A DNA stretch of 64,000 bases from WHSW01 sp963821025 (GCA_963821025.1 CAWGCG010000004.1:124001-188000), one strand, 5' to 3'; shown: positions 1 through 9,305, counted from the stretch's first letter. Made by a program: numbers and translations. The notes: generated from the letters alone by a model not told the origin.

Positions 1-644
1 ATCGAGCGGTCGGCGGCTGAGACGATCCCGACCGAGAGCGACTGCGTCTGCCCAAACGGACTGCCGATCGCGGCGACCCCCTCGCCGACCTCGACGTCGT
101 TCTCGGAGCCGAGCGGCAGCGGATTGAGGTCGAGCCCGGCGGGGTCGACCTTGAGCAGGGCGACGTCGGAGAACGGGTCGAATCCAACTATCCGCGCCTC
201 GACCTGGTTGTTGTCGGCGAATTGGACGTAGACCTCGTCGGCCTCGTGCAGCGGTCCCGACGGGGTTCCGGTCGTCGAGGCATCGGTCACCACGTGCGCG
301 TTGGTGAGGATCTCGCCATCCTCGGAGATGACGAAGCCCGAGCCCTGTCCCTGGCCGCCGCCGCCGAACACGTCCGGGGTGCTGTCGCCGCCGATTATCT
401 GGACCACGGTGACCACGCCCGGCGCCGCGTTCTCATAGATCGTCTGGGCGTCGAACGCACCATCGGCGGCCTCGATCACGACGCGCTTCGAACCCTCGCC
501 CTCGGTCGTGGTGGTCTGCGCCGCGGTCACGGTGGTGGTCTCATCGCCCCCGCAGGCGGCCAGGCCCAACGACCCAGCGGCAAGGATCGCAGCGGCGACC
601 ACACTCGCCACGCCCTTTCGGTTGTCCGTCCCTACCTTGATCAC
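1..644 (-). CDS. HtrA/DegP-like trypsin-family serine protease lipoprotein (C-terminus outside window)
   Basis: The gene runs off the left edge, so only about 214 N-terminal residues are present. From GTG 644 the product has a lipoprotein signal peptide ending in the lipobox LAAC near residue 34, then a Thr-rich linker. The chymotrypsin-like fold follows, with GSGFVISEDGEILTNAHVV carrying the catalytic His and DPFSDVALLKV the catalytic Asp. The GNSGGP serine motif and any PDZ domain would lie beyond the window. A GAAGGGA ribosome site sits just upstream of the GTG. It is probably an extracytoplasmic membrane-anchored quality-control protease. The family call is firm; the subtype (HtrA versus PepD) is not decided. 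Confidence 0.88.
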   Translation of the reverse strand, partial: MIKVGTDNRKGVASVVAAAILAAGSLGLAACGGDETTTVTAAQTTTTEGEGSKRVVIEAADGAFDAQTIYENAAPGVVTVVQIIGGDSTPDVFGGGGQGQGSGFVISEDGEILTNAHVVTDASTTGTPSGPLHEADEVYVQFADNNQVEARIVGFDPFSDVALLKVDPAGLDLNPLPLGSENDVEVGEGVAAIGSPFGQTQSLSVGIVSAADRS

Positions 645-774
645 GGTTCCCTTCGCGTCTGCCTGAGGCGTTGTCGATCAGGATACGCGGCGGCGTTCGG
701 CATGCAGGCGAGCGTGATCACGGCCCGGACTCGCCCCCGGTCGCCAAGATGCAGATTCCCTCGCGGCCCCACTC

Positions 775-2451
775 GTGATCGACTTCCGCCTCTACCGGCT
801 CGCCTTCATCCCCGCGCTGATCGCGGTCGTGATCGGCATGTTCTCGCTCGAGGGCGCGCCGGCGGCGCGCGAGGCGGCGACGCCGCCGACCACCTTCGAT
901 GGCGACCGCGCCGCGACCGAGGCGCGCCGGATCGCCGCCGCGGCCCCGGACCGCACCCCCGGTAGCGCCGGCGACGAGCGCGTCGCCGAGCTGGTTCGCA
1001 ACCGGTTCGAAGAGATCCCGGCGGGAGCGGTCAGCGAGCAGGAGTTCGAGGCCGATTACGAGGGCGAGCGGGTCTCGCTTCGCAACATCATCCTGACCCT
1101 GCCCGGCGACGGGGCCAGCACGGTCGCCGTGATCGCCGACCGCGACTCCGCACGAGGTCCGGGCGCCGCGACCAGCGCCTCGGCCACCGGGGTGCTGATC
1201 GAGCTCGCCAACGCCCTCGGGGTCGCCGGCCACGAGAAGACCTACGTGCTCGCCTCGACCAGCGGCGGAGCCGCGGCCGGGGCCGGCGCCCGCGAGCTAG
1301 TCGCCGGGCTTCCGGAGCGCGCCTCGATCGAGGCACTGATCGTGATCTCCCAGCCGGGCGCCTCCGAGCAGCGCCCACCGTTCGCGATCACCAGCTCGAC
1401 CGGGCCGAACAGCGGCTCGGTGCAGCTCGAGCGCACCGCCGAGGCCGCGGTCGAGGCGCAGGCCCAGCGGGTGTCGACCGATGAGGCCGCCTTCACCCAG
1501 CTCGCCCGGCTGGCCTTTCCCTCGGGTCTCGGCAGTCAGGCGCCACTGGTCGACGCGGGCTATGACGCGGTTGCGATTTCGGCCGCCGGCGAGCGCCAGC
1601 TCCCCGGTGCAACGAGCGGCACCGAGGAGATCTCGGGCGGCGGCCTCGACGCGTTCGGCCGCGCGATCCAGGCGACGGTCGGTGCGGTCGACATCTCCAC
1701 GACCGAGCTCGTCCATGGACCCGACGCCCACCTGCAGCTCTCGGGCAACCTGATCGCGGGCTGGAACCTGGCCTTGCTCGGGCTCACCCTGCTGTTGCCG
1801 GCCGCGGTCGCCGCGGTCGACGGGATCGCCCGGGCACGGCGCCGAGGCGATCGGGTCGGTGGCGGGCTCGCCTGGGCGGTGGCCCGCAGCCTGCCGTTCG
1901 TCGGCGCGCTCGCGGCCCTCTACGGGCTCGCGGTCGTCGGCGCGATCCCACGCCCCGAGTTTCCGTTCGATCCCGGGCTCTACGGCCTCGGCACCCGCGC
2001 CGCCGTGACCCTGCCGCTGATCGTGATCGCCGGACTCGTGAGCGCGTTGTTGCTGGTGCGGCGCGGGGTCGGCGCCGCCGGGGCACCTCCGGCGTCCCTC
2101 GCCGCGGTCGGTGTCGTCGCGGTCGCCGCCTGCGCGGCGCTCTGGTTCGCCAACCCCTACCTGGCGCTGCTCGCGGTGCCGGCCGCCCATGTCTGGCTGC
2201 TTGCCACCGGCCGGCCGGGGGTGGCTCGCGGAGCGCTCACCGCGCTGGCGGCACTGGTCTCGATCGCGCCGCTGATCGCCGCTCTGGCCGCCGTCTCGGG
2301 CGCGCTCGACCTCGGAGCCACCGCGCCCTGGACCTGGACGCTGATCGTCGCCGACGGGCAACTGGGGCTCGCGGTCGTCTTGGCCGGATGCTTTCTCGCC
2401 GGTGCGCTGCTCGGCTCGGTTACGCTGGCGGCCGGCCGACGGGAGGTTTGA
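775..2451 (+). CDS. M28-like peptidase-fold protein with C-terminal membrane domain, probably inactive
   Basis: The 558-residue protein starts at GTG 775. It has an N-terminal hydrophobic segment (about 8-25), a soluble domain to about residue 320 laid out like an M28 aminopeptidase/Gaa1 domain, then several membrane helices to the end. In M28 enzymes the first metal ligands sit in a GAHxD...PGAxDNASG block. Here the equivalent is DRDSARGPGAATSASATG, with the His and the DN ligand pair missing, and the EE pair after it is also not evident (ASTSGGAAAGAGA). I infer a catalytically dead member retained for binding or transport. The fold assignment rests on pattern only. Confidence 0.6.
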   Translation: MIDFRLYRLAFIPALIAVVIGMFSLEGAPAAREAATPPTTFDGDRAATEARRIAAAAPDRTPGSAGDERVAELVRNRFEEIPAGAVSEQEFEADYEGERVSLRNIILTLPGDGASTVAVIADRDSARGPGAATSASATGVLIELANALGVAGHEKTYVLASTSGGAAAGAGARELVAGLPERASIEALIVISQPGASEQRPPFAITSSTGPNSGSVQLERTAEAAVEAQAQRVSTDEAAFTQLARLAFPSGLGSQAPLVDAGYDAVAISAAGERQLPGATSGTEEISGGGLDAFGRAIQATVGAVDISTTELVHGPDAHLQLSGNLIAGWNLALLGLTLLLPAAVAAVDGIARARRRGDRVGGGLAWAVARSLPFVGALAALYGLAVVGAIPRPEFPFDPGLYGLGTRAAVTLPLIVIAGLVSALLLVRRGVGAAGAPPASLAAVGVVAVAACAALWFANPYLALLAVPAAHVWLLATGRPGVARGALTALAALVSIAPLIAALAAVSGALDLGATAPWTWTLIVADGQLGLAVVLAGCFLAGALLGSVTLAAGRREV

Positions 2452-2610
2452 ACCCCCCAGGTGGGCTAGTACGAGCGTTTAGCTGGGCGAAATTCGGTCG
2501 GGCGGGGCGTCGGTCGAGCCGATCGGGGGGTGATGAAGGACTCGCGAGCGAACGGCGAACTCAGCCCGAGTCGCGTTTCCAAAGGGGGATCGACGGGAAA
2601 GTGAGAGAGG

Positions 2611-2778
2611 GTGAACGAGTTGAAGCGAGAGATCGCACTCAACCAGTACCAGGTCGACGCCGAAGCGGTCGCCGACGCGATTCTCAGCAAACTGCGACTG
2701 GTGAAGCGGGCGCGACTGGCGCTCATCGAAGCTGATCAAAGCCGGCCGTTTGCGCCCGAGCCCCATCGGGCGTCCTGA
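2611..2778 (+). CDS. Small FlgM-like protein (anti-sigma-28 C-terminal motif)
   Basis: A 55-residue ORF begins MNELKREIALNQYQVDAEAV and continues through ADAILSKLRLVKRARLAL, ending PEPHRAS. The tyrosine-valine-Asp stretch followed by an amphipathic helix resembles the C-terminal sigma-binding helix of FlgM proteins (YxVDxxxVAxxIL). The start may be GTG 2611 or TTG 2620; a GAGAGAGGG purine run precedes both, with better spacing to the TTG. The 3' end overlaps the end of thiL by 56 bp tail-to-tail. No flagellar genes are nearby, so its sigma target is unknown. It could be a chance ORF, but the helix pattern argues for a real gene. Confidence 0.5.
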   Translation: MNELKREIALNQYQVDAEAVADAILSKLRLVKRARLALIEADQSRPFAPEPHRAS

Positions 2779-3727
2779 GCTCGACGCCCTCGCCGATCTC
2801 GACCTCCCCGATCGCCGTCAGGGCGAGGCCACCATCCCCCACGGACGCGATCGCCTCATCGACCCGGTCGGCCGGCAGCGTCGCGAGCAGCTCGTAGTCC
2901 TCGCCGCCTGAGGCACTCAGGGCGAGCGCGTCGAGCCCGGCCGCGGCGGCGACTTGGCCGACTCCCTCCTGCACCGGCAGCCGCGCGCTCTCGATCACCA
3001 ACCGCACCGAGCTCGCGGCCGCCAGGTGACCGCCGTCGCCTCCGAGCCCGTCACTGAGGTCGATCATCGCCGTCGCCCCGGCGGCCGCGAGGGCGGCGCC
3101 GGCGGCGAGCCTCGGCCGGGGCTCGAGCTGGCGAGCGCGAAGCGCCGCGGCAACCGGCTGATCGAGCTGCGTCTCGAGTTGTGGGCGTTCGAGCACCGCC
3201 AGCCCGGCGGCGGCGCCGCCGAGCTCGCCGGTGACCACCAACACGTCCCCGGGCCGAGCGCCGCTTCGGGGCACCAGAGCCTCGGGATCGGCGGCGTGCC
3301 CGACCACGGTGACCGCGACGATCAGCGCCGGCGCCCGGGTGACGTCGCCGCCGGCGATCACGACGCCGGCGGCCGCGGCCACCGCCCCGAGCCCGTCGGC
3401 GAGCTCGAGCACCGGTTCGTCGGCGAGCGAGTCGCTGATCCCGAGCTGGACGTAGGCCTCGCCGGGGCCCGCGCCCATCGCCGCCAGGTCGGAGAGCGCC
3501 GCCGCCAGCGCCTTGTGGCCGACGCTGCGCAGCGGGAACTCGGGGAGACGGAAGTGGACGTCCTCGACCAGGACGTCGACGCTGGTCACGGTTGCGCCCG
3601 CGGGAACCGAGATCGCCGCGTCGTCGCCGCTGCCGAGCACCAGCGCCCCGTCCTCGACCACAGCCCCGGCGCGCTCGAGACGGCCGCGGATTGCGGCGAT
3701 CAACTCGAACTCGCCCCTCGGCCTCAC
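2723..3727 (-). CDS. thiL: Thiamine-monophosphate kinase
   Basis: This 334-residue member of the AIR synthase/ThiL family phosphorylates thiamine monophosphate to the diphosphate cofactor, using ATP and Mg2+, in the cytoplasm. Visible features are LGSGDDAAIS near residue 32 (metal-binding Asp pair), TSVDVLVEDVHF near 48, a GGDVTR motif near 125, DLSDGLGGDGGHLA in the C-terminal half and ASGGEDYELLATLP near 270. The start is GTG 3727, 33 bp downstream of the penicillin-binding protein stop on the same strand, so the two are probably co-transcribed. Length is normal for ThiL. Confidence 0.95.
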   Translation of the reverse strand: MRPRGEFELIAAIRGRLERAGAVVEDGALVLGSGDDAAISVPAGATVTSVDVLVEDVHFRLPEFPLRSVGHKALAAALSDLAAMGAGPGEAYVQLGISDSLADEPVLELADGLGAVAAAAGVVIAGGDVTRAPALIVAVTVVGHAADPEALVPRSGARPGDVLVVTGELGGAAAGLAVLERPQLETQLDQPVAAALRARQLEPRPRLAAGAALAAAGATAMIDLSDGLGGDGGHLAAASSVRLVIESARLPVQEGVGQVAAAAGLDALALSASGGEDYELLATLPADRVDEAIASVGDGGLALTAIGEVEIGEGVELRTPDGARAQTAGFDQLR

Positions 3728-3760
3728 GGCCTCAATCGACTCCGCGATGGCGCGCTTGGC

Positions 3761-5929
3761 TCAGGTGCCGAGCCCGCCGCTTGTCGGCGCCGGGGAACCG
3801 CCTCCGCCTCCGCCGGCCGGCGGGCCGCCACCGCCGCCCGTCTCGCCGCCGCGCGGAGTCGGCGCCTGGTCGGGGGTCGGCGTGGGTCCCTGACCGGCGC
3901 CCGGGGCGTACAGATCCGGGTCGTAGTTGGGGTCGGTGCCGCCCGTGTTGGGGTCGGTGGTGTCGTCGGTGGCGTCCGGGGGCGTGGTCGAGTCATAGGG
4001 ATCGGTCGAGTCGTAATCCGGCGAGACGGTCTGGTCGGAGGAGAAGCTCGACAACGACGCCGGATCCTGGGGCGCCGGGAAGTCGTCGCAGGGTTGGGAG
4101 GCCGCGGCGAGCATGAAGTCGTGCCAGATCGGCGCCGAGAGGTCGGCGCCGTAGCCGGGCAGCGGCAGGCGGGCGTCGGGGTTGCCGGTCCAGACGGCGG
4201 TCGCTATGTGGGGCGTGTAGCCGACGAACCAGGCGTCGGACTGCTCCTCGGTCGTCCCCGTCTTCCCGGACGCCGGGCAGGGGATGTCGCAGCAGGCGGC
4301 GGTGCCGGAGTCGAGCGGCCCCTTCATCACGTCGGCGACCTCGTAGGCGACGCCGTCGGAGATCACCCGGTTTCCTTCGGGGTCCTCGGGTTCGTCAACC
4401 TCGCCATCGGGGAACTCGACCTTGCGGATCGCGGTCGGGTCATGGTGGACCCCGCCGTCGGCGAGGGTCGAGTAGGCGTTCGCCATCTCGAGCACCGTGC
4501 AGCAATAGGAGACGCCGCCGAGGGCCTCCGCGGCGAAGCCCTCGAGTTCTGAGGTGATCCCCATCCTGTGCGCCATATCGGTGAAGTTCTCCGGCCCGAC
4601 GTCGATCCCGAGCTGGGCGAAGACGGTGTTGACGGAGTTCGTGGTCGCCGAGCGCAGGCTCATCGAGCCGCCACCGCCGCCGGTGACCGTCCACGGCTCG
4701 CCCCCGGCATAGGGGTAGAGGGTGATCGTCGAGGGGGCCGAGTAGTAGGTCGAGTCGGGGTCGATCCCCTGGTCGACCGCGGTCGTCAACACGAACGGCT
4801 TGAACGCTGAACCGGGCTGGCGCTTGCCCTGCGCGGCGAGGTTGAACTGGCTCGACTCGTAGGCCTCCGAGGAGGCCATGGCGATGATCTCGCCGCTGTC
4901 GACGCGCATCGAGACCAGCGCCGAGGCCGCGCTGGCGACCGGGTGGGCGGCGATCGCCTGCTCGGCGACCGCCTGCAGGCGCGGTTCGAGCGTCGTATAG
5001 ACCTTGAGTCCGCCGTCGCGGACGGTCGAGACGCCGTACTTGTCGATCAGCTCCTGCTGGACGAAGTCGAAGAAGTACTGCTGCTCGCGCTGCTCATAGC
5101 GATAGCCGCGCTGCAGCCCCAGGCCCTCGGACTGAAACTGCTTCGAGCGCGCCTTCGAGATGTAGCCCTGGTCGGCCATCGCCCGCAGCACCTGATTGCG
5201 GCGGTCGGTGGCCCCCTTCGGGTTGAGGAAGGGGTTGTAGTCGGTCGGAGCCTGCGGCAGCCCGGCGAGCAGCGCCGCCTCCTTGACGTCGACGTCGGAG
5301 ACGTCCTTGTCGAAGAACACCTCGGACGCGGCCTGCACTCCGACCGCGGTCTTGCCGTCGTTGGTCCCGTAGGCGGCGGTGTTCAGGTACCGGTCGAGGA
5401 TCTCGGCCTTCGAGTACTTCTGCTCGTACTCGCGCGCCAGCTCGGCCTCGATGATCTTGCGCTTGATCGTGTCCTCGGGGTCGTCGATGTAGATCGCCCG
5501 GACCAGCTGCTGGGTGATCGTCGAGCCCCCCTGCTGGACCTCGCCCGCCTCGACGTTCTCGACCGCGGCGCGAACCACGGCGCCGTAGTCGACCCCGGTG
5601 TGCTCATAGAAGTTCTCGTCCTCGATCGCGATCGTCGCGTTGCGCAGGCGGTCGGGGATCTCCTTCAGCGGCACCTGCTCGCGCAGGATGTCGGACTGCA
5701 CGTAGCCGAGGCTGGAGCCGTCAGCGGCGAAGACCTGAGAGGTGCCGCCCGGCTCGATCGGCTTCAGCTCGTCGATCGAGGGCGCCGAGCGTGCGACGTC
5801 GAGCACCCAGAGCCCGGCACCGGCAAGCCCGACCCCGATCAGTGCGAACAAAACGCCGAACGCGAGCAGGACCTTCTTGCCGACCGAGCCCCGCATGCGC
5901 TCCTGGCGTCTGCGTGCACGATGACTCAT
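3761..5929 (-). CDS. Class A penicillin-binding protein (bifunctional transglycosylase/transpeptidase)
   Basis: The 722-residue peptidoglycan synthase has a short basic cytoplasmic head, one membrane anchor (about 18-45), a GT51 transglycosylase domain with the EDENFYEHTGVD catalytic-Glu motif near 103 and GGSTITQQLVR, then a transpeptidase domain. The transpeptidase motifs are PGSAFKPF (SxxK serine), SVN and KTGTTE. The last roughly 90 residues are an Asp/Thr/Pro/Gly-rich low-complexity tail (DPYDS, TDPN repeats, GGGGGPPAGGGGGG), probably an extracellular linker. It lies upstream of thiL on the same strand. All catalytic motifs are present, so it should be active. Confidence 0.95.
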   Translation of the reverse strand: MSHRARRRQERMRGSVGKKVLLAFGVLFALIGVGLAGAGLWVLDVARSAPSIDELKPIEPGGTSQVFAADGSSLGYVQSDILREQVPLKEIPDRLRNATIAIEDENFYEHTGVDYGAVVRAAVENVEAGEVQQGGSTITQQLVRAIYIDDPEDTIKRKIIEAELAREYEQKYSKAEILDRYLNTAAYGTNDGKTAVGVQAASEVFFDKDVSDVDVKEAALLAGLPQAPTDYNPFLNPKGATDRRNQVLRAMADQGYISKARSKQFQSEGLGLQRGYRYEQREQQYFFDFVQQELIDKYGVSTVRDGGLKVYTTLEPRLQAVAEQAIAAHPVASAASALVSMRVDSGEIIAMASSEAYESSQFNLAAQGKRQPGSAFKPFVLTTAVDQGIDPDSTYYSAPSTITLYPYAGGEPWTVTGGGGGSMSLRSATTNSVNTVFAQLGIDVGPENFTDMAHRMGITSELEGFAAEALGGVSYCCTVLEMANAYSTLADGGVHHDPTAIRKVEFPDGEVDEPEDPEGNRVISDGVAYEVADVMKGPLDSGTAACCDIPCPASGKTGTTEEQSDAWFVGYTPHIATAVWTGNPDARLPLPGYGADLSAPIWHDFMLAAASQPCDDFPAPQDPASLSSFSSDQTVSPDYDSTDPYDSTTPPDATDDTTDPNTGGTDPNYDPDLYAPGAGQGPTPTPDQAPTPRGGETGGGGGPPAGGGGGGSPAPTSGGLGT

Positions 5930-6027
5930 GGGTTAGCCGAAAAATGGTAGCGGTCCGCGACCGGGCGCCCGCCGGGCGCTGGGCGAGGTCTTGCAACCGT
6001 CGCCGCTCGGTCGCTTTGAGAACGCGG

Positions 6028-6813
6028 TCAGGAGAACTCGAGCACGCCCGCCTCGCGCAGCGCCCGATGCGCGCGCTCGCGCAGTGCCGCCTCCTCGCCC
6101 GAGGCGCGGGTGCCGCCTGGACGCCGCGGACCGTGGATCTCGATCCGGACCCCATCGGGGGTCATTTCGGCGATCTCGACCTGCGAGGGCTCGAGCCGCG
6201 CAAGCGACTCCCGGGCGCGGCTCAGGTCGGCCCCGGGAGGCACCCACACCGAGGCGACCACCGGCGCCGTCAGGTCACCCGTCGAGCGGTTGATCACGGT
6301 GCTGGTCACCATCGCCTCGTTGGGGACGATCACCAGCCGGCCGTCGCCGGTGTCGACGAAGGTGTGCGCGAGGGTGATGTCGTCGACCCTCCCCGTCTCC
6401 TCGCCGACCGTGATCGTGTCACCGATCCGGATCGGCTGGGAGATCGCCAGCAGGATCCCGGCGAGCGGGTTGGCGAGGATCTGCCGCGCGGCGAGGCCGA
6501 GGACGAGGCCGACGACGGCGCTCGATGCGAGGATCCCGGTGGCGAGCTTATTGAGCTTGTTGAACTGGCTCAGCGCGATCGCGATCCCGATCACGATGAT
6601 CGCGACGAAGACCAGCCGCCGGACCAGTCGCAGACGGGTCCTGGCCGCCCTTGAGACCGAGGTGTCGGTCACCTTGGAGGCGACCCGGGTGGCGCGCCCG
6701 ATGACGAAGCGGTCGACCACGAAGGCGATCGAAAAGGCGACCACCATCGTGATCGCCGCCGAGATCCAGTCGCCGTTGGACTCCCAGAAGCTCGGATCGG
6801 AGCTGACTTCCAT
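6028..6813 (-). CDS. Small-conductance mechanosensitive channel (MscS family)
   Basis: From ATG 6813 the protein has 261 residues: three membrane helices in the first half, a pore-lining helix rich in Ala/Gly (LASSAVVGLVLGLAARQILANPLAGILLA, about 90-118), then the MscS beta domain with QPIRIGDTITVGEETGRVDDI and a VIVPNEAMVTSTVINRS stretch. It opens under membrane tension to release solutes in hypo-osmotic shock. A TTG six codons upstream is possible, but the ATG is preceded by a GGGG ribosome site. It is divergent from the HAD gene at 6845, with about 30 bp between. Confidence 0.92.
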   Translation of the reverse strand: MEVSSDPSFWESNGDWISAAITMVVAFSIAFVVDRFVIGRATRVASKVTDTSVSRAARTRLRLVRRLVFVAIIVIGIAIALSQFNKLNKLATGILASSAVVGLVLGLAARQILANPLAGILLAISQPIRIGDTITVGEETGRVDDITLAHTFVDTGDGRLVIVPNEAMVTSTVINRSTGDLTAPVVASVWVPPGADLSRARESLARLEPSQVEIAEMTPDGVRIEIHGPRRPGGTRASGEEAALRERAHRALREAGVLEFS

Positions 6814-6844
6814 GGTCCCCGATCCTGCCAACCTTGGCCCTCAG

Positions 6845-7477
6845 ATGCGCACCAGGGCTGTATTACTCGACGCGCTCGGCACCCTGGTGGAGCTCGAGCC
6901 GCCCTGGCCCCGGCTGGCGGCGGAGCTTGGGATCGCAGACGACTCCCGAGTCGAAGCAGCGGTCCGCGCCGAGATGGCCTACTACCGCGAGCACGCCGAC
7001 GAGGGCCGCGACGCCGAGGCGCTCGCCGAGCTACAGCGCCGCTGCGCCGAGCTGATCTCGGGCGAGCTCGGGCAGGAGGTATCGGTGGCGCAGATGATGG
7101 CGGCGATCCGGTTTCGCGCCTACGCCGACGCGCCTGGAGCGCTCGCCGGCCTGCGCGCCCGCGGCCTGGCGCTGGTCTGCGTCTCCAACTGGGACATCTC
7201 GCTGGGCGAGGTGCTCGCGCGCTGCGGCCTCGGCGACGCCCTCGACGGCGTGGTCACCTCCGCAGCCACCGGCGCGCGCAAGCCCGACCCGGCGATCTTC
7301 GCCGCCGCGCTCGAGCTCGCGCAGTGCGCGCCGGAGGAGGCGCTGCACGTCGGCGACACGCCCGCCGAGGACGTAACCGGGGCGGCCGCGGCCGGGATCG
7401 AGTCGCTGCTGATCGACCGCTCCGGCAGCGGGCAGATCGCGTCGCTGGCCGAGATCCAGCAGCATCTCCGGCGATGA
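6845..7477 (+). CDS. HAD-superfamily hydrolase (haloacid dehalogenase-like)
   Basis: The 210-residue HAD phosphatase/dehalogenase-like enzyme starts at ATG 6845. Motif I is LLDALGTLV, with the nucleophilic Asp but Leu at the second acid position, as in FDAYGTL-type haloacid dehalogenase relatives. Motif II is VSN, motif III is the Lys in ARKPDP, and motif IV is HVGDTPAEDVTGA. An alpha-helical C1 cap lies between motifs I and II. The stop overlaps the next start as ATGA, so it is translationally coupled to the CPBP protease gene. Substrate is unknown. Confidence 0.88.
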   Translation: MRTRAVLLDALGTLVELEPPWPRLAAELGIADDSRVEAAVRAEMAYYREHADEGRDAEALAELQRRCAELISGELGQEVSVAQMMAAIRFRAYADAPGALAGLRARGLALVCVSNWDISLGEVLARCGLGDALDGVVTSAATGARKPDPAIFAAALELAQCAPEEALHVGDTPAEDVTGAAAAGIESLLIDRSGSGQIASLAEIQQHLRR

Positions 7478-8238
7478 GCGACGCGAGCCAGTCCCCGCCG
7501 CCCACCGGCGAGCCGCTCAGCGAGCCGCTCGAGCCGGCGCCGAGTCCTGCTGCGGGACCGCCTCCGGGCTCGACCGAACCGGCCTGGGGGGCGGGCCGGG
7601 TGTTCGCCGGGATTGGGGTGCTCTTGCTGGCACTGATCCTCGAGGTCGGCGTGATCGCGGCCTTCGATCCCGACCTCGAGTCGCTCGCCGCCAAGCTCGT
7701 CCTCCAGGCGGCGCTCGGGGCGACCCTGGTCGCGGTCGCGTTCTTCATCGCCAGCCCCGGCCGCGGGCTGGCGACGCCCGGGGCGCTCGGCCTGCGCCGC
7801 CCATTGCGGCCGGCGATCGGTCCGGCGCTGATCGCCTACGTCGGATATTTCTTGTGCGCGATCGTGATCGCCCTGCTGTTGCAGCCCGAGCAGGAGGACG
7901 TCACCCGCGAGCTCGGCGTCGACGAGGGCACCCTCGGCGCGATCGCTGCCGGAATCTTGATCATCGTGGTCGCGCCGCTGACCGAGGAAGTCTTCTTTCG
8001 CGGCTTCATGTTCACCGGGATGCGGCGCTCGCTCCCCTTCCTCGCCGCGGCCGCGATCCCTTCGGTGATCTGGGGACTGTTCCATTACACCGGTCCCGAC
8101 AGCTGGGGTGTCGTGGTCCAGCTCGCGATCTTCGGCCTCTGGCTCTCGTGGCTTTATGAGCGCACCGGATCGATCTGGCCGACGATCGCCGTGCACGCGG
8201 TCAACAACGCGATTGCCTTCGCGATCCTGACCTCCTGA
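7474..8238 (+). CDS. CPBP-family intramembrane glutamic metalloprotease
   Basis: The 254-residue protein has a Pro/Ser-rich cytoplasmic head of about 35 residues, then roughly six to eight membrane helices. The CPBP (Abi/CAAX protease, Rce1-like) motifs are all present: TEEVFFRGF (EExxxR), WGLFHY (FxxxH) and HAVNNAIAF. Relatives cleave membrane proteins or prenylated peptides, and some mediate self-immunity to bacteriocins; the substrate here cannot be told. The ATG lies within the stop of the HAD gene (ATGA). Confidence 0.9.
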   Translation: MSDASQSPPPTGEPLSEPLEPAPSPAAGPPPGSTEPAWGAGRVFAGIGVLLLALILEVGVIAAFDPDLESLAAKLVLQAALGATLVAVAFFIASPGRGLATPGALGLRRPLRPAIGPALIAYVGYFLCAIVIALLLQPEQEDVTRELGVDEGTLGAIAAGILIIVVAPLTEEVFFRGFMFTGMRRSLPFLAAAAIPSVIWGLFHYTGPDSWGVVVQLAIFGLWLSWLYERTGSIWPTIAVHAVNNAIAFAILTS

Positions 8239-8282
8239 GCGCGGTGCGCCAGGCCGCTGGCGCGTCTGCGACAATCTCGCGC

Positions 8283-9305
8283 GTGAAGCTTCGCTCCTCA
8301 GTCGCCGGAGGGGTTCTGGCGGTCGCGCTGGTGGGTCCGGCGAGCGCGCTGGCGCAAGATCTCGGCGCCGAGGCCGGGCGCGCGGACGTTCCGCAGCCCG
8401 CGGCCGCCCCTGACGGCGCCCCCGCTCGGGCCCCGGCCCCGGCGAAGCTCAAGCTCAAGCTCAAGGGCCTCAACGGCGGCAAGGCCAAGGTCGGCGACCG
8501 GATCGAGGCGATCGGCACCGTCACCCCCTTCGTCCCCGGGCAGAGGGTGGAGATCCGGCTCGGCAACGGCGGCGACACGGTGGCGAAGAAGAACCCGTTC
8601 GTACGCCGGGTGAAGGGCCAGGAGTTCGGCCGTTTCCACCTTCGCTCGAAGCCGCTGGTCGAGGGCGGCAAGTACCGAGTGCGGGCGCGCAAGCCCGCGA
8701 CCAACGGACAGGGCGCGGCGAGCGCGAAGTCGAAGGCGTTCAAGCTCAAGTACCCCGACCTCGACCCCGGTGACAGCGGCCCGGCGGTCGACCTGTTCAA
8801 CGAGCTGCTGAGAAAGCGCGGCTACTACGACACCGACAAAGGTCGCTACGGGTCGCACACCGAGCGCGCAGTGATGGCCTTCCGCAAGGTCAACGGGATG
8901 GCGCGCAACTTCCAGGCCGACCCCGGCATCTTCAAGAAGCTTGCCGAGGGCAAGGGCGGCTTCAAGCTCGAGTACCCGAACGCCGGCAAGCACGCCGAGG
9001 TCTCGATCTCCCACCAGGTGATGGCGCTCGCCGACGATGGCAAGGTCAAGTACGTCTTCCACGTCTCGACCGGGGCGGCGGCCACCCCCTCCGACTCGGG
9101 CGGTTACACCTTCTACCGCAAGGACCCGGGCTTCAACTCGGTCGGGATGTACTACTCGATCTACTACAACCGCGGCGAGGCCACCCACGGCTATCACTCG
9201 GTTCCGCCCTATCCGGCCAGCCACGGCTGCATCCGCAACCCGATCCCCGATTCCCAGTTCATCTACAACTGGATCGACCTCGGGGACAAGATGTTCGTCT
9301 ACTGA
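8283..9305 (+). CDS. L,D-transpeptidase (YkuD) with peptidoglycan-binding domain
   Basis: GTG 8283 gives a 340-residue secreted protein with a signal peptide (VAGGVLAVALVGPASALAQ), an Ala/Pro/Lys-rich linker and a beta-sandwich-like region to about 160. A PG_binding_1 domain follows (DPGDSGPAVDLFNELLRKRG, about 160-225). The C-terminal YkuD domain has the catalytic motif HSVPPYPASHGCIRNP, holding the active-site His and Cys. It makes 3-3 cross-links or anchors proteins in peptidoglycan. It complements the class A PBP at 3761. Confidence 0.93.
   Translation: MKLRSSVAGGVLAVALVGPASALAQDLGAEAGRADVPQPAAAPDGAPARAPAPAKLKLKLKGLNGGKAKVGDRIEAIGTVTPFVPGQRVEIRLGNGGDTVAKKNPFVRRVKGQEFGRFHLRSKPLVEGGKYRVRARKPATNGQGAASAKSKAFKLKYPDLDPGDSGPAVDLFNELLRKRGYYDTDKGRYGSHTERAVMAFRKVNGMARNFQADPGIFKKLAEGKGGFKLEYPNAGKHAEVSISHQVMALADDGKVKYVFHVSTGAAATPSDSGGYTFYRKDPGFNSVGMYYSIYYNRGEATHGYHSVPPYPASHGCIRNPIPDSQFIYNWIDLGDKMFVY

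Noticed and set aside
2452..2610. Possible riboswitch before the FlgM-like ORF
   Set aside because: Several short stems can be drawn, but no conserved core of c-di-GMP, c-di-AMP, TPP or SAM aptamers is recognisable.
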